A stretch of DNA of 60,000 nucleotides from Lineus longissimus (GCF_910592395.1 NC_088321.1:13518001-13578000); one strand, 5' to 3'; counted from the first letter of the stretch, positions 33,601 to 38,644 are shown. Numbers and translations are program-made. Notes: a model not told the origin generated them from the sequence alone.

Positions 33601-34335
33601 CTCGTTGTTTCAGGGTTAGAGACCCGAGTGCCCGCCATACGTCCGCTAGAGACACTACACAACTCTCTGACGCTCAAACAGGTGGAAGCGTTCGTGGACA
33701 ACCTCATAGCAAAGACTCCTCCGACACCCCCTCTCCACAGTGGCCATCATAGTTCGACTAGTAGTACCCCGCGTTCCAAGACCAAGCCATCGTCAACCAT
33801 TCCAGTGACAGGTAAGTCATAACAGGTGCATGATTCAGATGAAATAGTAAATAAAAGGGACTTTCCCCAGACACATAGTACCGCAAATCTATATGCTAAC
33901 TTTTTTGTGCCCATATAGGTACATTATACACCAACCTGTGCCTGTTCTCCCGAAAAAAGAAACTTTGGGGTCCAAAGGCCAAATATTTTACCCACCAACA
34001 TTTTCATGCATAGAGTATTTTTTAAACACCGTATTTATTGAAATGAACTGTTCCTTTTGTAATAAGAATCATTGTTCTTTGCAGCCTACAGCTATTCTTC
34101 CTCGACCAGCTCCAGCGCTGGCCCAAGTTCACCAACGTCTGTTTCGACGCCTGAAGACATTGCCATCAAGCTCCGCCTACTGATGGACAGTGCTGCTGGT
34201 CCTATTGTGTCGTTGGACGACGTCAGTTTCTATAGTCCGGCATCTTCGGTCTCGTCAACACCAACAACACCGGCATCGAGTCAGTCATTAAGTTCAGCAA
34301 GTTCCAGTCAGAATTTCTCGTTGAATAAATCATAA
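368..34335 (+). CDS. PPIP5K: PPIP5K / VIP1 inositol pyrophosphate kinase, multi-exon gene (5' incomplete)
   Basis: Bifunctional inositol pyrophosphate enzyme. The family's ATP-grasp domain phosphorylates InsP6 or 5-InsP7 at the 1 position, and its histidine-acid-phosphatase-like domain hydrolyses the products in the cytosol. Assembling 29 exons by GT-AG sites gives 1528 residues after the first visible codon, with every exon phase matching the next. Landmarks are [12 protein letters not shown]-like text in exon 1, [14 protein letters not shown] and [15 protein letters not shown] in exon 5, [12 protein letters not shown] near residue 311, [12 protein letters not shown] near residue 379, [11 protein letters not shown] in exon 10, and [15 protein letters not shown] in exon 18. 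Residues after about 940 are Ser/Pro-rich and probably disordered. The length fits animal PPIP5Ks (about 1200-1500 residues). The start codon was not found. Exon 12a is left out of the count. Whether this is the only PPIP5K gene in the genome cannot be seen. Confidence 0.97.
635..810. mobile_element. Short inverted-repeat element (TACAGT-GAACC family), copy 1
   Basis: A 176-bp non-autonomous element starting TACAGTAGAACC and ending GGTGACACTGTA, flanked by TA, with GTCCTTAATAGAGAGG repeated inside. It begins five bases after the exon 1 donor. Related pieces are at 199-330, 4617-4671, 6003-6133, 9154-9262 and 13080-13197. Confidence 0.75.
1145..1235 (+). CDS. PPIP5K: PPIP5K exon 2
   Basis: Encodes [22 protein letters not shown]-type sequence of the N-terminal kinase lobe. 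The acceptor is TTTTCTAG and the donor GACAG|GTAAAT. It enters in phase 1 and leaves in phase 2. Confidence 0.93.
1529..1608 (+). CDS. PPIP5K: PPIP5K exon 3
   Basis: Encodes [20 protein letters not shown], the conserved kinase segment, followed by a variable DRESGE. The acceptor is TTTTTTCCAG and the donor GAAA|GTAAGT. It leaves in phase 1. Intron 3 carries the 70-bp tandem array. Confidence 0.92.
1718..2410. repeat. Tandem array, about 70-bp unit, 10 copies (intron 3)
   Basis: TTGCTCAGTCATCATGA and CATTGCTCAGCTTTACAGAC recur ten times at spacings of 58-75 bp. Open frames on both strands here arise from the repeat and are not genes. The rest of intron 3 (2411-3394) shows nothing recognisable. 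Confidence 0.93.
3395..3421 (+). CDS. PPIP5K: PPIP5K exon 4, 27-nt microexon
   Basis: A phase 1-1 microexon with a good acceptor (TTGTCTTTCAG) and donor (CAG|GTATGT), adding nine residues (KVRLDHWS core) in the loop before the conserved IEGDDQIEV block. Skipping it keeps the frame, so it may be alternative. It is not conserved in vertebrate proteins, and only phase and splice signals support it. Confidence 0.6.
4083..4339 (+). CDS. PPIP5K: PPIP5K exon 5
   Basis: Core of the ATP-grasp domain: [38 protein letters not shown] and [12 protein letters not shown], all near-identical to animal PPIP5Ks. The acceptor is TTTTCTCGATAG and the donor AAG|GTGAGG. It ends in phase 0. Confidence 0.96.
4617..4671. 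mobile_element. Same short-element family, truncated, abutting the exon 6 acceptor
   Basis: Has GTGTCCGCTAAAGGAGG and TTCCACTGTA. The terminal TA is followed directly by TTTTCAG, the exon 6 acceptor. Confidence 0.65.
4679..4840 (+). CDS. PPIP5K: PPIP5K exon 6
   Basis: Encodes [20 protein letters not shown] and then the [20 protein letters not shown] segment of the kinase domain. It is 54 whole codons (phase 0-0). The acceptor TTTTCAG lies next to the end of a short inverted-repeat element, and a 54-bp copy of the 3' end of this exon sits downstream at 4950-5003. Confidence 0.96.
4950..5003 (+). pseudogene. Intronic partial copy of PPIP5K exon 6
   Basis: Repeats the last third of exon 6 (the [17 protein letters not shown] part) with one visible substitution over about 53 bases. 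It stops before the donor site. Near-identical 28-bp direct repeats (4924-4951 and 5005-5032) flank it. It has no acceptor or donor, so it is not expected to be spliced in. Confidence 0.85.
5643..5953 (+). CDS. PPIP5K: PPIP5K exon 7 (kinase-phosphatase junction)
   Basis: Carries [20 protein letters not shown] and NGFSFVKNS, whose Asp-x-Asn is the ATP-grasp metal-binding motif in this family, then the linker [17 protein letters not shown] and the phosphatase-type motif [12 protein letters not shown] (bases 5898-5933). It leaves in phase 2. The donor is AAAAA|GTAAGA, followed by a G-rich tract. Confidence 0.97.
5977..5998 (+). repeat. G-rich tract after exon 7 donor
   Basis: A GGGGGA-type run about 24 bases after the exon 7 donor. 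G runs near a donor can act as splicing enhancers; no further evidence. Confidence 0.6.
6003..6133. mobile_element. Same short-element family, truncated copy before exon 8
   Basis: Shares AACCAATTTTGGACCAAAAC, GTCCTTAATAGAGAGG and CTAAGGGAGGTTCCACTG with the 635-810 copy. It ends about 45 bases before exon 8. Confidence 0.7.
6180..6451 (+). CDS. PPIP5K: PPIP5K exon 8
   Basis: Phosphatase-like domain: [35 protein letters not shown] and [19 protein letters not shown]. The acceptor is TTGTTTTAG and the donor GAAG|GTAAGT. It ends in phase 1 after a Ser-rich SSSEE loop. Confidence 0.96.
6989..7051 (+). CDS. PPIP5K: PPIP5K exon 9, 63-nt loop exon
   Basis: A phase 1-1 exon encoding [20 protein letters not shown], inserted in the surface loop between exons 8 and 10 where vertebrate proteins have a short acidic linker. 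The acceptor is CATCCAG and the donor CAG|GTAACG. Skipping it keeps the frame, so it may be a cassette exon. Confidence 0.7.
8271..8393 (+). CDS. PPIP5K: PPIP5K exon 10
   Basis: Encodes [20 protein letters not shown] and then [18 protein letters not shown], a hallmark segment of the PPIP5K phosphatase-like domain. Phase 1-1. A decayed copy of its 5' half lies about 80 bp downstream of the donor. Confidence 0.96.
8472..8534 (+). pseudogene. Intronic decayed copy of exon 10 fragment
   Basis: The stretch around GTGTTGATTCT and CCAGTCGGTAA matches the exon 10 segment encoding [20 protein letters not shown], with small deletions and a TGA in the original frame. It lacks splice sites and is read as a dead local duplicate. 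The bases just upstream (8407-8480) are themselves a two-unit G-rich repeat. Confidence 0.75.
8856..8977 (+). CDS. PPIP5K: PPIP5K exon 11
   Basis: Encodes [20 protein letters not shown] and [14 protein letters not shown], an invariant part of the phosphatase-like domain. The acceptor is GATTTCAG and the donor AAAG|GTACGT. It ends in phase 0, as both exon 12 copies need. Confidence 0.97.
9154..9262. mobile_element. Same short-element family, copy in intron 11
   Basis: Starts TACAGTAGAACCTCTCTATT and contains GTGTCCTGATAAGAGAGG. Its right end is degraded. It appears inserted in another repeat (9095-9694). Confidence 0.65.
9278..9640. repeat. Tandem array, about 78-bp unit, 4.6 copies
   Basis: GCGTGACATCATTTAAGATCC closes successive units with variable middles (CTGATAGCTCGTATTGTGGG). 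It lies within copy A of the dispersed element. Confidence 0.85.
10344..10493 (+). CDS. PPIP5K: PPIP5K exon 12a, duplicate of exon 12
   Basis: Encodes [20 protein letters not shown] followed by a Ser/Thr/Pro-rich tail ending VNSDK. The first 18 residues match exon 12b at 17 positions. The acceptor is CCTTCGCAG and the donor AAG|GTGCTA. It is 150 nt, phase 0-0. Joining it to 13338 keeps the frame but repeats the helix. Joining it to 15228 or 18749 gives an early stop, so it is not a clean mutually exclusive partner of 12b unless another downstream exon exists. It is open throughout and under-diverged, so expression is plausible. Confidence 0.7.
10537..10815. repeat. Two-unit tandem duplication in intron 12a
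   Basis: Units of about 140 bp, each with TTTTGGCGGGG and CGTTCAAAATTTGAAATTTG. The repeated near-palindrome TTCAAAATTTGAA is notable. Confidence 0.85.
10912..11430. mobile_element. Dispersed element with CCTTTTCAAGG ends, copy B
   Basis: Starts TGTACCTTTTCAAGGCAACG and ends GGCCTTGAAAAGGTAC. Like copy A it has the TACCAGAAA core and a downstream GCGCCATCT. A related piece without clear ends is at 30345-30600. Confidence 0.6.
10990..11255. repeat. Tandem array, about 80-bp unit, 3-4 copies
   Basis: CACATCTCGTAAGATGCGTG and TTAATACCAGAAA recur with ACAAATCAGACAAAACGGCC between them, inside dispersed copy B. Confidence 0.9.
11563..11752. repeat. 18-bp tandem array
   Basis: GATGAACTACTTCAACAT repeats about ten times with small changes. 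The rest of intron 12a to 13337 has a 13-bp-stem hairpin at 12221 and otherwise nothing recognised. Confidence 0.92.
12221..12250. other. Perfect 13-bp inverted repeat (hairpin) in intron
   Basis: CGGCCCTGCACAC and GTGTGCAGGGCCG separated by AGGG. It is very GC-rich against an AT-rich intron. Function unknown. Confidence 0.8.
13080..13197. mobile_element. Same short-element family, decayed copy before exon 12b
   Basis: Weaker match (AATTTGCGACCAAAAGTGTCC, CAAAGGGAGTTTCCAATGTA). It ends about 140 bases upstream of exon 12b. Confidence 0.45.
13338..13453 (+). CDS. PPIP5K: PPIP5K exon 12b (canonical exon 12)
   Basis: Encodes [20 protein letters not shown] then [10 protein letters not shown], closer to vertebrate PPIP5K than 12a is. 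The acceptor is TTTCATTGCAG and the donor AATAT|GTAAGT. Phase 0-2, fitting both exon 13 and exon 14. Confidence 0.95.
13929..14035 (+). repeat. Dispersed repeat, copy 1 (partner at 43796)
   Basis: TGGGGGGTCGATGTTAT, CCTGATAA and ACAATGGGAATT-like motifs recur in order at 43796-43892. Confidence 0.6.
14121..14674. mobile_element. Non-autonomous DNA transposon with GGGGCCATC ends
   Basis: AGGGGCCATCATTTAGTATG at the left mirrors CATACTAAATGGATGGCCCCT at the right with one base missing. G-rich and GCGTAC motifs lie just inside both ends. About 554 bp, with no coding capacity. The target duplication is unclear. Confidence 0.65.
14735..14945. repeat. Simple repeat of AATACTAG / AATACTACCTGTAG
   Basis: Short tandem units of 8-16 bases, immediately after the 14121-14674 element. 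Confidence 0.92.
15228..15254 (+). CDS. PPIP5K: PPIP5K exon 13, 27-nt microexon
   Basis: A phase 2-2 microexon (TVTSEGGL core) with acceptor CGTTTCAG and donor GAG|GTGAGT. Including it makes the junction codon Arg before AKEKLRD, as in relatives (RVKARL-type); skipping it gives Met. Both are in frame, so it may be alternative. Confidence 0.65.
15255..18748. other. Long intron 13
   Basis: 3.5 kb with one inverted-repeat element (17389-17638) and a short ACATGT run near 15511. I see no other structured feature or exon-like open frame. Confidence 0.6.
17389..17638. mobile_element. Inverted-repeat element (GGCCTACGCCGTTCG family), copy 1
   Basis: Starts AAAGGCCTACGCCGTTCG and ends ACGGCGTACCCCTTT. 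The inside has AACATTGCCGTTG and AATACCAAGTTTAAACAAAT. About 250 bp, non-coding; four related copies lie elsewhere in the window. Confidence 0.8.
18749..18815 (+). CDS. PPIP5K: PPIP5K exon 14
   Basis: Encodes [20 protein letters not shown] ending EK, the basic/acidic helix of the phosphatase-like domain. The acceptor is GACTCTTCAG and the donor AAG|GTGAGT. It ends in phase 0. Confidence 0.94.
19350..19591. mobile_element. Same family, copy 2
   Basis: Starts AAGGCCTATGCCGTTCG and ends AATGGCGTACCCCTTTA. It is closely alignable with copy 1 throughout. Confidence 0.8.
19704..19845 (+). CDS. PPIP5K: PPIP5K exon 15
   Basis: Encodes [20 protein letters not shown] then [13 protein letters not shown]. 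The acceptor is ACGGTTCCAG and the donor AAAAG|GTACGG. It leaves in phase 1. Confidence 0.94.
20296..20522 (+). CDS. PPIP5K: PPIP5K exon 16
   Basis: Encodes [40 protein letters not shown] and [10 protein letters not shown], strongly conserved phosphatase-like domain sequence. The acceptor is TCTGTTGCAG and the donor CAG|GTGAGT. It ends in phase 0. Confidence 0.97.
20964..21088 (+). CDS. PPIP5K: PPIP5K exon 17
   Basis: Encodes [20 protein letters not shown] and KKIKCDLER. The acceptor is TTGTTTTCAAG and the donor CAAG|GTGAGG. It leaves in phase 2, completed by exon 18. Confidence 0.95.
21204..21426 (+). CDS. PPIP5K: PPIP5K exon 18
   Basis: Encodes [20 protein letters not shown], with the conserved SESH histidine of the phosphatase-like site, then [18 protein letters not shown]. 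The acceptor is CCTTTTACAG and the donor AAG|GTAATG. It ends in phase 0. Confidence 0.97.
21622..21741 (+). CDS. PPIP5K: PPIP5K exon 19 (end of catalytic region)
   Basis: Encodes [20 protein letters not shown] and then a divergent GYRSQLVKK. This is the last segment conserved with vertebrates before the tail. It is 40 whole codons. Confidence 0.95.
22252..22896 (+). CDS. PPIP5K: PPIP5K exon 20, large tail exon
   Basis: 215 codons (phase 0-0) rich in Ser, Glu, Asp, Pro and Lys, with phospho-site-like clusters ([15 protein letters not shown]) and a closing [10 protein letters not shown]. It is probably disordered and regulatory; no domain is recognised. The acceptor is TTTTCTTTCAG and the donor AAG|GTATAG. 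Confidence 0.92.
23356..23470 (+). CDS. PPIP5K: PPIP5K exon 21
   Basis: Encodes a Ser/Arg/Lys-rich stretch ([20 protein letters not shown]). The acceptor is CGCCTTCAG and the donor CTTT|GTAAGT. Phase 0 in, phase 1 out, starting the run of phase 1-1 exons in the tail. Confidence 0.88.
23846..23950 (+). CDS. PPIP5K: PPIP5K exon 22
   Basis: A phase 1-1 exon encoding [20 protein letters not shown] and then [11 protein letters not shown]. The acceptor is TATAACTGTAG and the donor AAAG|GTAGGG. Its 3' end and the following intron are tandemly duplicated just downstream. Confidence 0.85.
23918..24331 (+). repeat. Two-unit tandem duplication covering the end of exon 22 and its donor
   Basis: Two units of about 205 bp, about 23918-24125 and 24126-24331. 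Each starts with the exon 22 end plus GGTAGGGTTGTT and ends with GGGGCCTGACTG...GAATTCACT. They differ by scattered substitutions and small gaps. Confidence 0.85.
24131..24157 (+). other. Candidate nascent exon: copy of exon 22 3' end
   Basis: The duplicated end of exon 22 here reads [10 protein letters not shown] against [10 protein letters not shown] in the parent, keeps the GTAGGG donor and has an AG placed to give a phase 1-1 exon of 27 nt. The upstream pyrimidine tract is poor, so use in transcripts is doubtful. Confidence 0.35.
25001..25222. mobile_element. Same family, diverged copy 3
   Basis: Weaker ends (GGCAATACCGTTG, CACGGTGTATCCCT) but the same internal order (TTTCAACGGTGCTGTTG, ACTATGAATACCAAG, CCTGGACCA). 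Confidence 0.65.
25296..25328 (+). CDS. PPIP5K: PPIP5K exon 23, 33-nt basic microexon
   Basis: A phase 1-1 microexon encoding [11 protein letters not shown], very basic, with acceptor TTGATTTAG and donor GAG|GTAAAA. Its phase fits exons 22 and 24, and it may be alternative. It lacks homology support. Confidence 0.55.
25488..25830. repeat. Two-unit duplication plus ATCC microsatellite (intron 23)
   Basis: TTTTCACCTGTTGA.AGGGTTG with AACTCAGCTGACG.AACTC occurs twice about 158 bp apart, each followed by a CATCCATC run. Confidence 0.88.
25960..26760. repeat. Tandem array, about 85-bp unit, roughly 10 degenerate copies
   Basis: CATTGGGGTCTTTTGGTG, GGGCCTCATTTGCCATGTAC and AGGTGCCAATGAATA recur in order. 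Confidence 0.88.
26974..27108 (+). CDS. PPIP5K: PPIP5K exon 24
   Basis: A phase 1-1 exon encoding [20 protein letters not shown] and an acidic Ser/Thr end. The acceptor is TTATCTTTTCTAG and the donor TCTG|GTACAT. The PxIxRVNxxLAL core recurs in exon 25. Confidence 0.82.
28008..28112 (+). CDS. PPIP5K: PPIP5K exon 25 (paralogous to exon 24)
   Basis: A phase 1-1 exon encoding [20 protein letters not shown], sharing the PxIxRVNxxLAL core with exon 24. The acceptor is CCCCTTTTCAG and the donor CTCG|GTAAAA. The two exons look like an old tandem duplication and could be included together or alternatively. Confidence 0.82.
28610..29545. repeat. Tandem array, 63-bp unit, 15 copies (intron 25)
   Basis: AGCTTTCAGCTGGTGACTTG followed by CCAGATGACCTTTGCTGTAG and CGTACCCTAACCCATGG repeats with very few changes, so the array is young. 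The unit is 21 codons, which keeps one minus-strand frame open by arithmetic. Confidence 0.95.
30052..30135 (+). CDS. PPIP5K: PPIP5K exon 26
   Basis: A phase 1-1 exon encoding [20 protein letters not shown] and QTLSDVGKG. The acceptor is CTTCCATTGCAG and the donor AAAG|GTAAGA. Confidence 0.85.
30823..30921 (+). CDS. PPIP5K: PPIP5K exon 27
   Basis: A phase 1-1 exon encoding [20 protein letters not shown], resembling the conserved vertebrate tail motif VLGGSSSAPNL. The acceptor is GCCCGCTTCAG and the donor CAGG|GTACGT. Confidence 0.9.
31920..32161. mobile_element. Same family, copy 4, opposite orientation and diverged
   Basis: The left end AAGGTCTGCGCCGTTTG and right end GATCGGCGTGCGCCTTT are inverted, with TTCAAATTTTGAATG near the right end. 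It is more diverged inside. Confidence 0.6.
32500..32830. repeat. Tandem array, about 29-bp unit
   Basis: GGGGCCAGCATTTGACAAAG with CGGAGTGTA recurs about ten times, degenerating at both edges. Confidence 0.92.
33614..33811 (+). CDS. PPIP5K: PPIP5K exon 28
   Basis: A phase 1-1 exon encoding [20 protein letters not shown], the conserved C-terminal motif of animal PPIP5Ks (PLETLHNALSLKQVDEF-type), then a Ser/Thr/Pro tail. The acceptor is GTTGTTTCAG and the donor CAG|GTAAGT. Confidence 0.95.
34085..34335 (+). CDS. PPIP5K: PPIP5K exon 29 (last, with stop)
   Basis: Terminal coding exon: Ser-rich, with [19 protein letters not shown] and [10 protein letters not shown], ending FSLNKS then TAA at 34333-34335. 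The acceptor is TTCTTTGCAG. The whole coding sum is a multiple of three, which supports the model. Confidence 0.92.
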
Positions 34336-34432
34336 TGTTGAAATAATTAGGGAAAAATGTTGCAGCGCAAGGTGTTTTTAGATAACGGTCCATCCTGGTT
34401 TGTTTGTTTGTTGTTTTTGACCCCAGTGGAGT

Positions 34433-34438
34433 AATAAA
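34433..34438 (+). promoter_or_regulatory. Polyadenylation signal AATAAA
   Basis: A canonical hexamer about 100 bases after the stop codon, followed by T-rich sequence (CTTGTACCTTTATTC). It is the likeliest 3' end of the PPIP5K transcript. Confidence 0.6.
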
Positions 34439-35834
34439 GTCTTGTACCTTTATTCTAAGCCGCCCTGTGCTCATGCATGATGCTACTCAATGGTGCTATT
34501 AATGAAGAGTTTCATTGCAATTGACGCAATATTTTCTTTGAAGTGGATTTGGAAATTTGTAAAAGTTTTAGATCATTAAAATGTTATATGCTGACCGGAT
34601 AGCTGCGAAATTTGGAGGATAAACTTGTCATTAAAGATTCGAATATTGGATTTGTTGACAGTTGTTATAAATTCTCTAATTTGTGCTAAATCGCTCATGT
34701 GCTCAGTAAAAGGGCATACAATTCTATGTAATTTGATGTTCAGAACCATGTGGGTGGCTGACCTAACTATCATAAACCCTTTTGCTGTGTTAGATATTTT
34801 TCTGATGGCACTGACAGTAGATTCCAAAACTTAACAACTTACTTTTATCTCAATGTTCAAAACTTTTCAAAAGTCCCGACATCTATACTGTTAGAATCTA
34901 ACTAACATTCATGTTAGTGCTGGTGAATTAAAATTTTAGTGGGGCACGTCACCCACAGCAAGAGGGTTAACTTTGTCCTCTGTTGCATGTTGATTTTAGT
35001 TTTAATTGTGTTCTCTGGAAATCGGCTTCCAAACTTGCTTAGAATCAAATGTAAGACCCTGGGAGAGGTCTGACTCTCAGCAAGTTGAGGAATGGATTCT
35101 TTGGGTGATGGAAGCATTCACTGTACATTTTCTTGTGTGATCATTGTTAACGATCTCGCTGATTTGATTATGAATAAACTGTAATTTATTTTGATTAAAG
35201 CAATCTTTGAGTGATTTCTTTCCAAAGTTCTCAAGTTTCCTTTGGACGCCAGAAGTATCAGATCGGCCCATCATTGGCCTAAGAACATGGTGGCCCAAAA
35301 AAACTGACGACCATGTTTCCACCACGTAGAAACCAACTTCTCAAAAATTGGCTCTGGAATTAATTGGGATTTGGGATATTGGTTTAGTTTTTTCTCGCGA
35401 AAGATTCTTCATTCACTGGTTCTTGTGCTTGGGAGTGTAAGGGTGGAGGAAAAGAAATTCTGCTTGTTTTTTGTGCCACCCTGGAGCCTGGGAGTGGGAT
35501 GTACCCCCTCTTATGGCTTTCCCTAATAACTGTGTGATGAGTAGCTGTGTTAAGACCAGTCCTGCAGTTACAGATGCCTTATTACAGATGCAACATGTCC
35601 TATTATTTACCAAATTTTCATGTACTTTGATCATGTTGATCTGAGTAGTTCATCTCCTAGAAAACTAGCTGGGAAATGAAGTAATGGATCATTGGAGACT
35701 GGATGGTACAGAGATTTGAGGCCACTACCTCATCCAGGACTAAGTAAAAGAGGGAAGTGGCTACCTGTAACTTCAGGCTGGTCAATCACAGCTTAATTGT
35801 TTTGAAAGTCTCTTTGTTTTCTCGCAATGTTTAG

Positions 35835-35884
35835 TTGATGATGAGAGAATTGATGCTGTTGTAGCAGAACTTGAAAGTAAGTAG
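35835..35884 (+). other. Candidate alternative last exon
   Basis: After TTCTCGCAATGTTTAG, in phase 1 (the phase of the exon 28 donor), the sequence reads VDDERIDAVVAELESK and a stop. It could also be an internal 42-nt exon ending at a good GTAAGT donor (35835-35876). It lies beyond the constitutive stop, so only an isoform that skips exon 29 would use it. Weak evidence. Confidence 0.2.
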
Positions 35885-36330
35885 GCCTACATGAATTATC
35901 GTGTCCTCCAGTAGTTGTGCCAGTTCTAGTCCTTATTAGCGGATCCTCCTCCTCGAAAAGGACTGAAAGCCGATAGATAGAGACGTAAGCTTTGAACACA
36001 CACAAAGCTCCAACCCGACCCTTCGTAGTGGAAAGTATCCACTTTTTCCCTGCTATTTCCTTTAACTGTTCCTCCATTAAATTCTCGATTCCTCCTTGTC
36101 CTGGGTATATACCGTAATTTTTAGTCTTGAACCACGGTTCTGCACTGTGCTCTTCGAATTACCTGGCCATGTTACCTTCAGATCCCCGGACGAGCAACCA
36201 GAACCAATTTACTGAATATAACCTGAACCTCTACGTGATATTTAAAGTCTTCATTGTTTTTTGCTACAGAGGCTAACATCTTCCTAAGTTGTCTGCCTAT
36301 TAACGGACATGCTTCTTTGGTTAAAAACAA

Positions 36331-36941
36331 CTGTCGAGCAAATGTTCCCGTCTGAAATTAGTCGCGAATGGTTTCTCAACGCGTGTCTTATTCACAGCAT
36401 TCAAAACGCACCACACACACAGACACATCAAGCCTCCTCGTGTTGTCCAGACACTCGTATAATGCCAATCTCATGACTACTATAAAGCTTCTAGCGAAAT
36501 GTTTCTGTCAGCCACGTACACAGTAGGACTCGAATCTGCTGCAGATATGAATAACCGAACGTAAACTCGACCGGGCCTAGGAGCCATCACAACACATCCA
36601 GACAGGAACATAGCCAGAGTCGAGCAAATGTTCCCGTCCAGAATCAGTCGCGCATGGTTTCTCAACCCTTGTCAGACTCGCAGCAGTCAAAACGCACCAT
36701 GCTGCAGATACGAATAATCAACCGTAAACTCGACCGGGCCAAATGGCAAAACAACACATCCAGACAGGAACATAGCCAGAGTCGAGGAAATGTTCCCGTC
36801 AAGAATCAGTCACGAACGGTTTCTCAACCCTTGTCAGATTCACAGGAGTCAAAACGCACCATGATGCAGATACGAATTACCGACCGTAAACACCACCGGC
36901 CCAAAGAGTTTTTCGACGGTAAATCAAAAACTCCCATGTAA
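36331..36941 (+). pseudogene. Repeat-containing coding remnant at the edge of the viral-type element
   Basis: A unit of about 162 bp (54 codons) is present about 2.7 times. The last 95 codons (36654-36941) are open and carry two copies of a segment with VSQPLSDSQ and SKRTMLQIRI-type motifs, basic and Gln/Ser/Arg-rich. Earlier units are shifted by a one-base change and a stop. I do not recognise the protein. Placement beside capsid-type genes and the codon-sized repeat suggest a coding origin. Confidence 0.4.
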
Positions 36942-37073
36942 ACAAGTGAGAGTAAGGAAGGTAAACTCCGTTCCTCAAAGGAAGACACAAGAAGAGACAA
37001 ATATTTTTAGAAGCAGCAAAGCAGCAGATTTCTCAAAGTAGAGCGAGCATCGGTTCATGTTCGGCAATGGCCA

Positions 37074-37504
37074 ATGCCAAACATAGCTGATAATAGACGA
37101 CCGGGCGTCAGCGTTGCACTCCAATCCAGGAAGCGCAAAAGATCTCGGACTCGTCATCCTGGAGATATAAAAGTAAAACAACAACTTGATTTTCTATCTT
37201 TGCTCGGCAGAACTGGAAATAGATCGACGAGGGCAAAACATCTCGACTTGCCGAACAAAGGACAGATTGACGCGGTTTTATAGTGTATTGAGAACGTTCA
37301 CAGGTGTAACGTACCGATACTGGCGAACAAAGTACAAAAGCTTCAAAGACACAGTCCACTGGTAAGACAACTAAAAACCCCCGAACCAGTCTTCAGACCA
37401 GGAAAAAACTACTCGCACTATCGGGAGGATTTCTAGGAGTACTCATACCGCTAGCTGTTGGAGCAATAGGTGACCTCGTAGGAGGGTTAATCGGCAAGAA
37501 ATAA
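37074..37504 (+). pseudogene. Broken small Polinton-type virion protein (hydrophobic Gly-rich C-terminus)
   Basis: The first open part (37074-37283) is basic and contains LDFLSLLGRTGNRSTRAKHL. It ends at a TAG at about 37281-37283, the same frame continues (CIENVHRCNVPI), and after a frameshift near 37400 the sequence reads LLALSGGFLGVLIPLAVGAI followed by GGLIGKK and a stop at 37502-37504. A Lys/Arg-rich front with a hydrophobic Gly/Leu tail is characteristic of a small protein found beside capsid genes in Polinton/adintovirus elements. One nonsense change and one frameshift make it non-functional. The family is assigned from motif memory, not a search. Confidence 0.6.
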
Positions 37505-37515
37505 AACAAGTTTAA

Positions 37516-38530
37516 ATGTCATCAACTGCAAATTTCAGCGAAAGCATCATCATTCCTCATACCGCAATAACTGTCTTGCAGGAACACGCACAGAAAACGA
37601 AGAAAGGAAGAAGAGTCTCCTACCAGAGAGCAAAGATGACAATGCCAGCGAAATGCCTATGCCCGATGATGTGAAGCTACAAACACTAAAGAGAAAACGC
37701 TGGGAGCAAAAACAAACTGGAAAAATCAAGGATATCGCGCGAAAAAGAACTGGACACGAGCAACGGCTTGAAGATTTGCTGAGTAAATTTACAATCATTG
37801 GGATTCGACATCCTTTTTTCGTTAATAGAATTTTATGCGATTACATACAACATTTTCCTAATGGAATCGATTGGAAGGACAACACCTATGAAATACTAAT
37901 TGAAGGAAATCTCGTACCCAATTTGAACATCTTATAATATTGCAAAGTCTTCATTTCCTTTTAGCTCCCGAGGACCTCAAATATCATGCTCCTCCGGGAG
38001 CCTTCAGCCTGGCCGCGAAACTATTGGACATTGGCGTGCCGCGTGGATGGTTAAACATAGTCGATGCAGCAGAGCAGCAGAATTATCAAGAGCACAATTA
38101 CCAATATCGACACAGGACAAAACCAAGAAATTGGAGAAGAAAAAAACAGCCAGAGACAAGTCCCCTGGTCACGATCCGAACGCCAAAAGCTACGTCTACA
38201 CCCTTATTCGAGCTGGAAGAGGAAGATGAAAGCCAGCTGCGACCCGGTTCGATGCCAAACGTTAGCGTTAAAAAAAGTGATAGTCCCTGGCTCCCAGGCG
38301 CCGAAACGGCTCATCGAATATTCGTGGAAAAGGAGACAACAACAGAACAGCATATTCCTAACGCCCGATTCCACCGGGTCCAGAGACTGGTGGAACTCCA
38401 GTATGCCCGAGTCGGTGGACATATCTCTGCGAAAAAGGGGTTCTCCCCTCCCCCCGAATTCCACGAATATCGAAGCGCAAGATTCGAAGAAGCGTGGATT
38501 CCTTTCAATACGAAGCAATGGACTCAATAA
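37516..38530 (+). pseudogene. Second small Polinton-associated protein, frames broken
   Basis: Begins with an ATG at 37516 (MSSTANFSESIIIPHTA). Near 37650-37660 the homologous text passes to another frame (PDDVKLQTLKRK...), which continues to 37937 with IDWKDNTYEIL. It shifts again near 37930 to the frame containing FLLAPEDLKYHAPPGAFSLA and GVPRGWLNI. After about 38060 two overlapping frames stay open to 38530 and 38564, both basic and unrecognised, so the true 3' end is unclear. I infer one ancestral gene with at least two frameshifts, possibly followed by a second gene. Its role in virion-type elements is not established. Confidence 0.5.
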
Positions 38531-38644
38531 GACTACCTTATCCTTAAGACTTGTCTTGTGGTAAAACATATTTTCAAGTACTAATCATACATGTATTAGC
38601 CTGGAAGATTTACGGGCATAAACAAACGCACGCACGCACACAAA

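Larger units (their letters stand above)
30922..33613. other. Long intron 27
   Basis: 2.7 kb with one diverged inverted-repeat element (31920-32161) and one tandem array (32500-32830). I see no exon-like sequence in the rest. Confidence 0.6.
34336..36330 (+). other. PPIP5K 3' UTR and following intergenic DNA
   Basis: Begins with the 3' UTR. AATAAA occurs at 34433-34438, with a further candidate (GAATAAAC) near 35170, so alternative polyadenylation is possible. The rest is AT-rich without a convincing gene, apart from the weak candidate exon at 35835. Confidence 0.6.
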
